A stretch of 64,000 nt of DNA from Hominimerdicola alba 8 (GTDB taxonomy: Bacteria; Bacillota; Clostridia; Oscillospirales; Ruminococcaceae): positions 1 through 64,000 of the forward strand of contig NZ_ADKM02000085.1 of NCBI RefSeq assembly GCF_000178155.2. The letters run 5' to 3'. Of the stretch, positions 24,556-33,200 are shown piece by piece. The notes under the pieces were generated by a model that made no database searches, was not told where the DNA came from, and was given only the letters and a program-made list of their open reading frames with translations. The position numbers and the translations under genes were made by a program. Every line of letters begins with the position of its first letter. Within the stretch, counting starts at the first letter, position 1.

Positions 24556-24588
24556 CGGACTGCATAGATAATGCAGTCCGCTTTTATT
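24556..24588. terminator. Bidirectional terminator between ilvB and ktrA
   Basis: Perfect 10-bp stem CGGACTGCAT / ATGCAGTCCG with A-run before and CTTTTATT after. On the minus strand it follows the ktrA stop directly. Confidence 0.8.
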
Positions 24589-25231
24589 ATTTGCGTATCT
24601 TTCTGATATTCTCAGCAGTACCCATGACCAGCAGCCTTTCATCAGATGTGAAACGGTGGTCGATGGTCGCCATTTTGAAGTCATTGTCCTGCTTTACGGC
24701 AAGCACGTTTATGTGATATTTCTGGCGCACGTTTGACTCGATAAGGTTCTTGCCTACCCAACTCTCAGGCACGCCTATCTCGTATATAGCATACTTGTCG
24801 TTCAGGTTGAAGTAGTCGAACACACCCTCAGAACCGAAACGCACCGCAAAGCGTTCAGCAGTTTCCTTTTCGGCGTAAATGACTTCGTCTGCGCCGTTTC
24901 GCAGCAGGAATTTCTTGTGAATATCTCTGTTCGCGCGGGCAAAAACGTAGTTCGCGCCCAACTCGTGCATCAGGCATGTAGTTTCCAGCGAAGCCTGAAA
25001 ATTGTCGCCTATCGCACAAATGCAGACATCAAAATTGTTGATGCCCAGCTCTTTGAGGAACTGCTCGTCGGTAGCATCACCGATTCGTGCATCAGTGACA
25101 TATTTCAGCGCCGAATTGACCCTGTCCTCACTTATGTCGATAGCCAGCACCTCATTGTCCATCGCTGTCAGCGACTTAGCCATGTGCTTGCCGAATCGTC
25201 CCATACCAACTATCAAAAATGATCTCGCCAT
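24587..25231 (-). CDS. ktrA: Potassium uptake regulatory subunit KtrA/TrkA
   Basis: A 214-residue cytoplasmic RCK protein that gates the Ktr potassium channel in response to nucleotides. The N-terminal Rossmann fold starts FLIVGMGRFGKHMAKSL (GxGxxG) with acidic AIDISEDRV closing the second strand. The TrkA-C domain is at about 135-214 (KYAIYEIGVPESWVGKNL; LLVMGTAENIRKI). In this organism class RCK proteins bind ATP/ADP or NAD(H), and c-di-AMP on the C domain. It lies 39 bp after ktrB on the same strand and shares its transcript. Full family length. Confidence 0.92.
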   Translation of the reverse strand: MARSFLIVGMGRFGKHMAKSLTAMDNEVLAIDISEDRVNSALKYVTDARIGDATDEQFLKELGINNFDVCICAIGDNFQASLETTCLMHELGANYVFARANRDIHKKFLLRNGADEVIYAEKETAERFAVRFGSEGVFDYFNLNDKYAIYEIGVPESWVGKNLIESNVRQKYHINVLAVKQDNDFKMATIDHRFTSDERLLVMGTAENIRKIRK

Positions 25232-25270
25232 TTTTATTTCTTCTTTAGTCCAATTATTTACTCTGATATA

Positions 25271-26668
25271 TCACAGCATTATCTTCTCTTCAGGCAGCTG
25301 GCTCTTGTTCGATGCGTAATTGTTGTGCAGCGAAACTATGAACGATATGCCGCCTATTCTTCCGAAGAACATTATAACTATCACAATGAATATCGAAAGG
25401 TCAGACAGGGAAGTGGTTATACCCATCGAAAGTCCTGTCGAACTTATGGCGCTGACCAGTTCAAAGACCACAGGTGTCAGTTCAAGACCGTCAACGCCTG
25501 TGATTATCATGGCAGAAACTATCACCAGTGTCAGATAAAGTGTGGTGATGCAGCAAGCGTTGCGCACAGTAGTGTCGTCAACGCGCCGCCCAAAGAATTC
25601 AACGCTCTTCTTTTTACGGAATACTGTCGAAATCGTCATCATCATTACTGCAAAGGTAGTTACCTTGATACCGCAGGCAGTTGATCCCGGAGAACCGCCG
25701 ATGAACATGAAGCATATCAGCAGCATTATCGAAGTCTGACGCAGCCCTGCAACATTCACCGAAGCAAAGCCCGCATCACGCCCCGAAGTCACCAGCATCG
25801 ACGACGCGACTATCTTGCCGCCAACGCCCATGTCCTTCATGGTTTCGGGATTTCTCCATTCCAGCAGACCCATGTCAAGCATGCCCAGCAGGTAGAAAAG
25901 CACAGTGACCACCAGTATTATCTTGGTCTGTGCCGAGTATTTCTTCACATGCTGCTTGTGTGTCACAATATCGCTCCATGTGAAAAAGCCGATGCCGCCG
26001 ATTATCAGCAGTGCGATTATCGGCAGGTTCAGCAGAACACTGTCATTAGCGGTTATAAGTGAACTTCCCGGCTCGAAATAGCCCATCAGATCCATTCCCG
26101 CAGTACAGAATGCAGATATCGAGTGGAACAGCGCAAAGTAAATGCCCATGCCCCAGCCCATTCGTGGTACGAACCAGAAACACAGCAGGACTGTGCCGAT
26201 GCTCTCGAAAAGCGCAGTGCCTTTGAGTATAAAGCGAGTCATTTTGACAACGCCGCCGCTGGAAACACTGCCTATCGACTCACGCATGGTGGCGCGCTGC
26301 TTAAGACCTATCTTCTTTCCCATGAAACTCAGCGCGAAAAGCCCGATGCTCATGAAACCGATGCCGCCTATCTGTATTATTATAAGTATGATTATCTGCC
26401 CGAAAAGCGACCAATAGCTGTATGTGTCATACAGAGTAAGACCTGTACCGCTCAGTGCGGAAGTCGTGGTGAAAACACAGTGATGCAGCGGAGTATAGTG
26501 CCGCTCCGAACAGCTTATGGGCAGGCAGAGGATCACCGCACCTACCAGTATCACTACAGAATAACCGAACATCAGAAATTGTGTGAAGGACATCTTTTTA
26601 AGGATGCTGTGCTCGATAAAGCGCGGGATAGCACCTTCGTCCCCGTCTTTTGGTTTAAAAATACCCAT
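25271..26668 (-). CDS. ktrB: Potassium uptake channel subunit KtrB/TrkH
   Basis: A 465-residue membrane protein of the Trk/Ktr/HKT family. It has four M1-P-M2 repeats, each with a selectivity-filter glycine: SALSGTGLTLYDT, ISAFCTAGMDLMG, LVTSGRDAGFASV and ISSTGLSMGITT. A 20-residue cytoplasmic N-terminus (MGIFKPKDGDEGA) contains KKMSFTQFL, the usual entry to the first helix. It imports potassium, driven by the membrane potential and often sodium, with KtrA as gating ring. The order ktrB-ktrA and spacing indicate an operon. Length fits KtrB rather than the longer proteobacterial TrkH. Confidence 0.92.
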   Translation of the reverse strand: MGIFKPKDGDEGAIPRFIEHSILKKMSFTQFLMFGYSVVILVGAVILCLPISCSERHYTPLHHCVFTTTSALSGTGLTLYDTYSYWSLFGQIIILIIIQIGGIGFMSIGLFALSFMGKKIGLKQRATMRESIGSVSSGGVVKMTRFILKGTALFESIGTVLLCFWFVPRMGWGMGIYFALFHSISAFCTAGMDLMGYFEPGSSLITANDSVLLNLPIIALLIIGGIGFFTWSDIVTHKQHVKKYSAQTKIILVVTVLFYLLGMLDMGLLEWRNPETMKDMGVGGKIVASSMLVTSGRDAGFASVNVAGLRQTSIMLLICFMFIGGSPGSTACGIKVTTFAVMMMTISTVFRKKKSVEFFGRRVDDTTVRNACCITTLYLTLVIVSAMIITGVDGLELTPVVFELVSAISSTGLSMGITTSLSDLSIFIVIVIMFFGRIGGISFIVSLHNNYASNKSQLPEEKIML

Positions 26669-27039
26669 GTTATCTTTCCTTACATTTTGTCTTTTTGCCC
26701 ACAGAAGGGCAGTATATAACTTATATATTCTAACATATATTTATGGATAGACTATTACCTTTAATGAATATTCCATTAACAATACTGATAGGTGTAAAAC
26801 AGCATATCTCAGCATTTCCGCTGAATATCGTAAAAATGATTTCTGCTTTTTAACATAATTAAAAATAAAAATTTATTGTATAAGACTTGTAATCAATCTA
26901 ATAGTGTGATATAATAAAAACTGGTAAATATTAAGTTTTTGGTGATTATTTACACTTTGATGCTGTTTAAACGTATGTCAGTGTCAGTGCGTGTGAATTA
27001 TTGCAGCATAGTCCGTGATTATCGGAAGAGGGTGACGGT
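26669..27039. promoter_or_regulatory. Divergent intergenic region ktrB / binding protein
   Basis: 371 bp, very AT-rich. A rightward promoter is visible: TTGTAA (26887-26892), 17-bp spacer, TATAAT (26910-26915), giving a leader of about 120 nt. No clear leftward promoter for ktrB and no riboswitch could be recognised. Confidence 0.55.
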
Positions 27040-28074
27040 GTGAAAAGACTTGTAGCGGCGGTGCTTTGCCTGAATATCACTGCGGGGCTGACAGGATGTC
27101 AGCAGCCACAAAAGAAACCTGCCGTTGAACCTGCACCGCCTTTCAAGGCAGTCGGTGATACTGTTTCCGGCAGGAAGGATATCTACCTTATAGTCAAAAA
27201 TCTGGGGAGCAGTTATTGGCAGGTCATTATAGACGGTGCAGAAGATGCCGCAGAGGAATTCGGCTGCAATATGTATTACAGCGGCAGCAACGCCGAATCT
27301 GACTGGAGATCGCAGGAAAGACTGCTGGACGAAGCTGTTGAAGCAGGTGCCGATGCTGTGCTTTTAGCCCCGAATGATGCCGTTGAACTTGCACCAAAGA
27401 TAGATGAGGTACATGACGCTGGTGTAAAAGTCGTGCTTATCGATACAACGGCAAACACCGAGAATTATGATATATGCTATATGACCGATAACCTGATGGC
27501 GGGTCAGCTGGCGGCAAAAGAGATGCTCAAACAGCTGAAAAACAGCGGCAACAGTCTTGCCGACCCGCTTAAGGTCGGCATTCAGGTGGGCGCGCAGACT
27601 TCACTTAGCATAAACGAACGTCTTGCAGGCTTTTTGCAGTACTGGACAAGAAATGCCCCCGTAGACTGGGTAATTGTTCCTGATATCAAGTGTAATGACG
27701 GTGACTACGAAAAAGCCGTCACCTGTGCCGCAGAACTTTTTGACGAAGAACCTGATATCAAGGGCGTTTTCGGAACCAATAACGGTTCGGGCAAGGGCTT
27801 TGCCAAAGAGATAAAAAAGCGTGGTCTGAACGATGTAGTGCTGGTCAGCTTTGACTATTCGCAAGAAGTCGCTGAACTTATACAGAGCGATGAATACACC
27901 GCTTCTACCATACTTCAAAGGCAGTATCACATGGTACACACAGGTGTCGAAACGGCACTTTCGCTGACCGCAGGCAAGCATTTCAATGAAAAATTCGTTG
28001 ATACAGGTGTAGTGGTAGTCAACAGGAACAATATGCAGACAGCCGAGATACAGGAGATACTTAGCCATAGCTGA
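27040..28074 (+). CDS. Sugar-type periplasmic-binding lipoprotein (sensor partner)
   Basis: A 344-residue lipoprotein with lipobox LTGC (Cys20), then a LacI/RbsB-type class I binding fold (from about residue 45): YLIVKNLGSSYWQVIIDGAE, GADAVLLAPNDAVELAP, VFGTNNGSGKGFAKEI. This fold binds sugars or autoinducer-2-like ligands. No transporter genes are nearby. Instead a membrane diguanylate cyclase follows after 34 bp. That suggests a ligand-binding input for the cyclase rather than import. The start is GTG with AGAGGGTGACG upstream. Ligand unknown. Confidence 0.8.
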   Translation: MKRLVAAVLCLNITAGLTGCQQPQKKPAVEPAPPFKAVGDTVSGRKDIYLIVKNLGSSYWQVIIDGAEDAAEEFGCNMYYSGSNAESDWRSQERLLDEAVEAGADAVLLAPNDAVELAPKIDEVHDAGVKVVLIDTTANTENYDICYMTDNLMAGQLAAKEMLKQLKNSGNSLADPLKVGIQVGAQTSLSINERLAGFLQYWTRNAPVDWVIVPDIKCNDGDYEKAVTCAAELFDEEPDIKGVFGTNNGSGKGFAKEIKKRGLNDVVLVSFDYSQEVAELIQSDEYTASTILQRQYHMVHTGVETALSLTAGKHFNEKFVDTGVVVVNRNNMQTAEIQEILSHS

Positions 28075-28108
28075 AAATGTCTGCATTTCTGACAGGGAAT
28101 TGATATAT

Positions 28109-29605
28109 ATGAAAGAGAAAAACAGTGCTGAACAACTTCAGCAGGGCGGTTCTTTCTTCAGGCTGATGATGATCTATCTGATCGTGTGCAGTATAGGCTT
28201 CACGGTCATGATGATATGTGTCAACAAGCTGATGAAAGAGCATGATAAAACGCTTACAACGCAGATCTGCGACCTTGTTGCTGAGAAGATGAACAATTCA
28301 ATAAGCTATATGACCTCTTCGGCTGAAAATATGGCAGCAATGCTCACCGCTCAGGAACTTAAGGATTTCGACAACGTTTACGGTCAGACACGCTTCCTCA
28401 AAGGTGAAGCCTATATAAGCATGGGTTTTGTCGATATGCAGAAGCGGATCTATGCCTCTGACAGCGAACTTGAAGAGTTTGAAAAGTGGGATCTGCTGGA
28501 GATATCAAAGCAGGCAGACCCTGTTTCGATATCTCCGCCTTACCGTTCTGGTCTGACGGGTCAGCCGGTGTTCACGTTATTTGCAAACATCACCTACGGC
28601 GGCAATAAAAAAGGCAAGCTGTTTATGACTTATCCCCTTAAAGAGATACAGAACATCGCCTACACTGAAACTCTTGCCGATGAAACAGAGATATGGCTGA
28701 TGAATGCCGAAAGCGATAACCTGATACAGTGTGCAGGCAAAGATAAGTACGCTGTCGGCAGTTGGGCTAACGCCGGACTTACTTTTGAAAAGAACATAAA
28801 TGAAAGCGACCGCGATGATTACCTCGACTGGAAGCAAAAAATGTCAGACGGCGAAGACGGCGCGGCACTTGTCTATAAAAGCGGTCAGACAGGTTATACG
28901 CAGGTCTTTGCGGATATCCCGTCTATGCACGGCTGGAAGCTGGTCGTAAGGATACCCAGCAGTGCCATGTCATCGGCAATGATGAAGTTCCGTACCATTG
29001 TAATAGTTTTCACCACTCTGCTGCTGCTGGCGACATTTATAATGTTCGTCATGAGCCATAAGCGCGATGAAGCCGACAAGGAGATACTGGAAAATCTCTC
29101 CATTCATGACCCTCTCACTGAGGTCATGAACCGCCGCGCGTTCGATATGGCAGCCCAGACACAGCTGGCACATATCGGCAGAGATGACGGCGTGATGATA
29201 TTCATAGATATCGACTACTTCAAGACTGTGAATGATAAGTACGGTCATGATGCGGGCGATAAGGTACTGAAAGAATTTGCGGCGCTGTTAAAAGATGTCT
29301 TCGGTGAAAACAGCCTGATAGCCCGCTACGGCGGTGACGAATTCCTTGTTTTCCAAAAAGGCGCGGACAGAGCGGAAGCAGAAGAAAAAATGGTCGAACT
29401 CAACAGACGGGCGCACGATATACGACCTGCTAACTGCCCCGAAGATGACCACTACCATGTCAGCTGCAGCTGCGGCGGTGCTGTTTGTCCCGAAAATTCC
29501 CGCGATTTTGAGGAACTTAAGTCACTCGCTGACTCCGCCCTCTACGATGTCAAAGAACGCGGCAGAGATGGTCACGGCTGGTACGCGAAAGGAAGCGGCA
29601 AGTAA
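28109..29605 (+). CDS. Membrane diguanylate cyclase (dCache-like sensor-GGDEF)
   Basis: A 498-residue protein. Transmembrane helix 1 (about 16-38: LMMIYLIVCSIGFTVMMICV), an extracellular sensor region of about 250 residues (dCache-like: helix NSISYMTSSAENMAAMLTA; beta part YTQVFADIPSMHGWKLVVRI), helix 2 (about 290-315), and a GGDEF domain (DPLTEVMNRRAF, FIDIDYFKTVNDKYGHDAGD, ARYGGDEFLVF). Active-site residues are intact. The RxxD inhibitory site is absent five residues before GGDEF, so product inhibition may be weak. It makes c-di-GMP, probably under control of the binding lipoprotein upstream. ATG 28109 (AGGGA 10 bp before) is preferred to TTG 28100. Its stop shares a base with the next gene. 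Confidence 0.87.
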   Translation: MKEKNSAEQLQQGGSFFRLMMIYLIVCSIGFTVMMICVNKLMKEHDKTLTTQICDLVAEKMNNSISYMTSSAENMAAMLTAQELKDFDNVYGQTRFLKGEAYISMGFVDMQKRIYASDSELEEFEKWDLLEISKQADPVSISPPYRSGLTGQPVFTLFANITYGGNKKGKLFMTYPLKEIQNIAYTETLADETEIWLMNAESDNLIQCAGKDKYAVGSWANAGLTFEKNINESDRDDYLDWKQKMSDGEDGAALVYKSGQTGYTQVFADIPSMHGWKLVVRIPSSAMSSAMMKFRTIVIVFTTLLLLATFIMFVMSHKRDEADKEILENLSIHDPLTEVMNRRAFDMAAQTQLAHIGRDDGVMIFIDIDYFKTVNDKYGHDAGDKVLKEFAALLKDVFGENSLIARYGGDEFLVFQKGADRAEAEEKMVELNRRAHDIRPANCPEDDHYHVSCSCGGAVCPENSRDFEELKSLADSALYDVKERGRDGHGWYAKGSGK

Positions 29606-30108
29606 TGTACAATGTTATCCTGAGAGAAATGACCAAATATGATATCGAGAAATGTACGCAGATAGGATTCAGCGCTTTTGGCACATCAGCAGTGATGCAG
29701 TCATTGTATCACTATGAAAGCTATTTCAAAGGCTTTATCGAAAGCCGCGAACGCTATGCTTTCTGTATTGAAACAAACGGTAAAACAGCAGGTTTTATGA
29801 CTGTGCAGGAAATACCGTCACTGATGGGCGGCATCACCATTTATATCGATGATATCGCCGTTGAGAAGAAATGCCAGAGGAAAGGTATAGGCACTGCTGC
29901 GATAAAGCAGCTGTTTGCAATGTTTCCCGATGAAAACGTAAATTTCATGCTTAAGACAATGCCCGATATCCCCGCGTATAAGTTGTACGACAGGCTGGGT
30001 TTTATGGATATGAACATGTCTGTTATGGAAAAGTCACTGATAACCCAGTACATAAAAAAACTCAGAATGGAAAACGAGTCGCTAAAAAAAGAACTCGAAG
30101 AAACGTAA
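29605..30108 (+). CDS. GNAT-family N-acetyltransferase
   Basis: A 167-residue GNAT enzyme. Acetyl-CoA-binding motif A is IDDIAVEKKCQRKGIGTAAI (Q/R-x-x-G-x-G/A about residues 88-93). Motif B is AYKLYDRLGFMDMNMSVMEK (Y-x-x-G-F). The C-terminal tail is a charged helix (KKLRMENESLKKELEE) that could dimerise. It acetylates an unknown amine. It starts within the cyclase stop codon (TAATG), so it is translationally coupled to the binding protein/cyclase operon; whether this has meaning for c-di-GMP signalling is unknown. Confidence 0.85.
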   Translation: MYNVILREMTKYDIEKCTQIGFSAFGTSAVMQSLYHYESYFKGFIESRERYAFCIETNGKTAGFMTVQEIPSLMGGITIYIDDIAVEKKCQRKGIGTAAIKQLFAMFPDENVNFMLKTMPDIPAYKLYDRLGFMDMNMSVMEKSLITQYIKKLRMENESLKKELEET

Positions 30109-30128
30109 TTACACCATATAAGCAAAAC

Positions 30129-30162
30129 AACGCGGCGTACTCCTGAAGTGCGCCGTTTTTCT
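30129..30162 (+). terminator. Terminator after the acetyltransferase gene
   Basis: ACGCGGCGTAC / GTGCGCCGT stem followed by TTTTTCTTG. Confidence 0.7.
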
Positions 30163-30171
30163 TGTATCTGA

Positions 30172-30200
30172 TTGACATGATGATAAGATGATGGTATAAT
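30172..30200 (+). promoter_or_regulatory. Promoter of the giant helicase gene
   Basis: TTGACA (30172-30177), 17-bp spacer, TATAAT (30195-30200). Confidence 0.75.
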
Positions 30201-30205
30201 ATTAA

Positions 30206-30232
30206 CTATAGCGATCTGCCTTAAATTCAGAT
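30206..30232. repeat. MITE-like element, end fragment in the helicase leader
   Basis: CTATAGCGATCTGCCTTAAA followed by TTCAGAT is the inverted form of the fragment at 24,511 (two differences). It lies 6 bp after the -10 box, so it is part of the 5' untranslated RNA. Confidence 0.6.
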
Positions 30233-30262
30233 TAGATCACTATCCCATGAGAGGAGTGCATT

Positions 30263-33200
30263 ATGGAAAACAAAGTTAAATTTGATGCCGCAGTGACTAC
30301 GCGGATAAACTTCGCGATGCAGCAGAATTATGTGCCTGTGTTCAGAAGTATCATCGTGACTGATATTACGGACTCTCCGCTGAAAAATGTTTTTCTGCGT
30401 ATAGCTTTTGAACCCGAATTTGCGCAGGAATATGAGAGCGCCGCTGTTGACCTGTCACCAAATACTCCCGCAGAATTCTCACCTGTTGAGATAATACTTC
30501 GCCCCGACTACCTGTTCGGACTTACCGAAAAAATGGCAGGCTATGTCAGGATAGAAGCGATACAGCGAACCGCTGATGGTGAAACAGTAGTCGGCAGAGA
30601 ACTGAAAAATTTAGAACTGCTCGCCTACGACCAGTGGACGGGTATCAGCTTCATGCCTGAAACAGCCGCCGCGTTCATAACACCGAACCACCCCGCAGTT
30701 CAGGGGGTGCTGGCAAACGCGAGCCTATACCTGCAAAAATGGTGCGGTGACCCCGCATTTACAGGCTATCAGACGCGCAACCCTAACGTTGTCAAACAGC
30801 AGATGGGTGCTATCTATGCCGCACTCCAGCAGGAGAATATCGCGTATACCGTCCCACCCGCAAGCTATGAGGAAGCTCAGCGTATACGACTGCCCGATGT
30901 GGTTATGGAAGGTAAATGCGGTACCTGCCTTGACCTTGCAGTGCTGTACTGTTCCTGCCTTGAAGCCGCAGGTCTGCACAGCCTGCTGACCGTCACCAAC
31001 ACTCATGCGATGGCTGGGGCATGGCTCGAAGAAGATACTTTTTCGGACAGCTTGCAGTATGACCGCACCGCCCTCACTAAGCGTATGGCAAGCGGCGTTG
31101 ACGAGATAAGCATCATCGAATGTACCGACTTCACCGCCGGCAGATCGGTGGATTTTGACACGGCAGAATCCCATGCCGCAGACAAACTGTCCAAAGCAGA
31201 GGACTTCTGCTTTGCCGTTGATGTTGCACGCACCCGCACAGGCGGGATTCGTCCAATACCCGCAAGGGTCAGCGAAAACGGCGTATTCACCGCTGTTGAC
31301 TACGGTGTACGCGACAAAAAAGAAATCACCTCTGCGCCGGGCGAGATAGCTTTTGGTGAAATTGAAACAAACGCCGCCCCGCGTGAGGTCACTAAACAAA
31401 TGGTCTGGGAGAGAAAACTGCTGGATCTCAGCCTGCGCAACAGCCTGTTGAATTTCCGCCCGAATGCTTCAAATGTACAGCTGATGGTGGATAGTCTTGC
31501 TGCGCTCGAAGACAGGATAGCCGCAGACGAGAGTTTCAAGATAATGCCTATACCAAACGACATGACCCTTGAAGTTTCTGACAGCAAGATCTACGAAACC
31601 GAAAATCAGCGCGAACTGATCGCTGATATCGCCGCTAAAGAGTTTGATTCAAAGCGCCTGCGTACATTCTTAAAAGAGAGTGACCTCGAAAAGACAATGA
31701 AAAAACTCCACCGTCTTGCAAAGGTCAGCATCGAAGAAAACGGCGTGAATACTATATATCTGGCGCTGGGATTTCTGCGCTGGTACGAAACCGACCGCAG
31801 TGAAAAGCCGCGCTATGCACCGCTCGTACTTGTGCCTGTTGACATTACCCGCCGCGTACAGGATAAGAGTTTCTCTATACGTGTTCGCGATGAAGATACA
31901 CAGGTTAATATTACCTTACTGGAAATGCTCAGGCAGTTCTTTGGCATCGATATTCAGGGGCTTGACCCCGTCCCCGAAGATGAGAGCGGTGTGGATATCC
32001 CGCTGATATTCAGCTATATACGCAAGGGCGTGATGTCAAAGTCAAGGTGGGATATCGAAGAGTACGCATTCATTGGTCAGTTCAGTTTTAACAGGTTCAT
32101 AATGTGGAACGATATCCGCAACCGCGCCGATGAACTTGCGCAGAACAAGGTCGTAGCCAGCCTTATCTCCGGCAAGACAGAGTGGGAGGGCAGCGATATC
32201 ACAGCATCGCCCATCGAACTTGACAACATTTCACCGTCAGATCTTGCAGTACCCGTTGCGGCAGACTCTTCACAGCTTGCGGCTGTGGTAGCTTCCGGCG
32301 AGGGGCAGAGTTTCGTACTTCACGGACCGCCCGGAACAGGTAAGTCCCAGACCATCACCAATATGATCGCAAATGCTCTGTATCACGGTCGTTCGGTGCT
32401 TTTTGTGGCAGAAAAGATGGCGGCACTCTCGGTGGTAGAGAAGCGCCTTGATAAGATAGGGCTCGGACCTTTCTGTATCGAACTGCATTCAAATAAAGCC
32501 CAGAAACGCGCCGTTCTAGACCAGCTTAACGAAACGCTGAATGTCGGCAGGATAAAAAAGCCCGCCGAGTATCAGGCTCAGGCAGAAAAACTCAAAGCCC
32601 TCAGGCAAGAACTGAACGGCACTATGGAGGAGATACACAAAGTCCGCAATTATGGCATTTCAATGTATGATGCCGCTGTCCGTTACGAACAGAAACGCGC
32701 TTTTGACGGAATGATCGATTTTACCGACACTCAGGTCAACTCCATGAACGCTGACAGCTTCCGTCAGTGGCGCGAACTCACCGAAAGCCTCGCGAACATC
32801 GGCGGGCAGTTTGGTGATGTCAGCAGTACCGCACTGAAATTCCTGAAACTGACCGAATGTGGTTTATCTACAGCTGACGAACTGCATGCAAAACTCACTG
32901 AATTATCCGTCAAGGCTGAAAACTTGTCACACAATGAAGTCGCAATAGCGTCTGTTATAGGAGGCGAAAAGCTGACATTTTCACAGCTTTCAAACCTTAG
33001 CGAGATACTTTTCCATTCTTCGGACGAAGGCTTTTTCCTGCCTGCTGTAATCAGAGGGAACGCCGATGCTGAAATGTCAAGGATTTCTGCTTTGCAGGCT
33101 CTTGGATCAGTTGAAAAACTGCAAAACAGCAAACGCGAACTCAGTGAAGTCTTTACCGACAGCGTTTTCAGCTATGATGCGACCAAAGCACAGACCGAAT

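Noticed and set aside
26700-27039. A c-di-GMP riboswitch upstream of the binding protein/cyclase genes
   Set aside because: None of the conserved core bases of class I or II could be found by eye.
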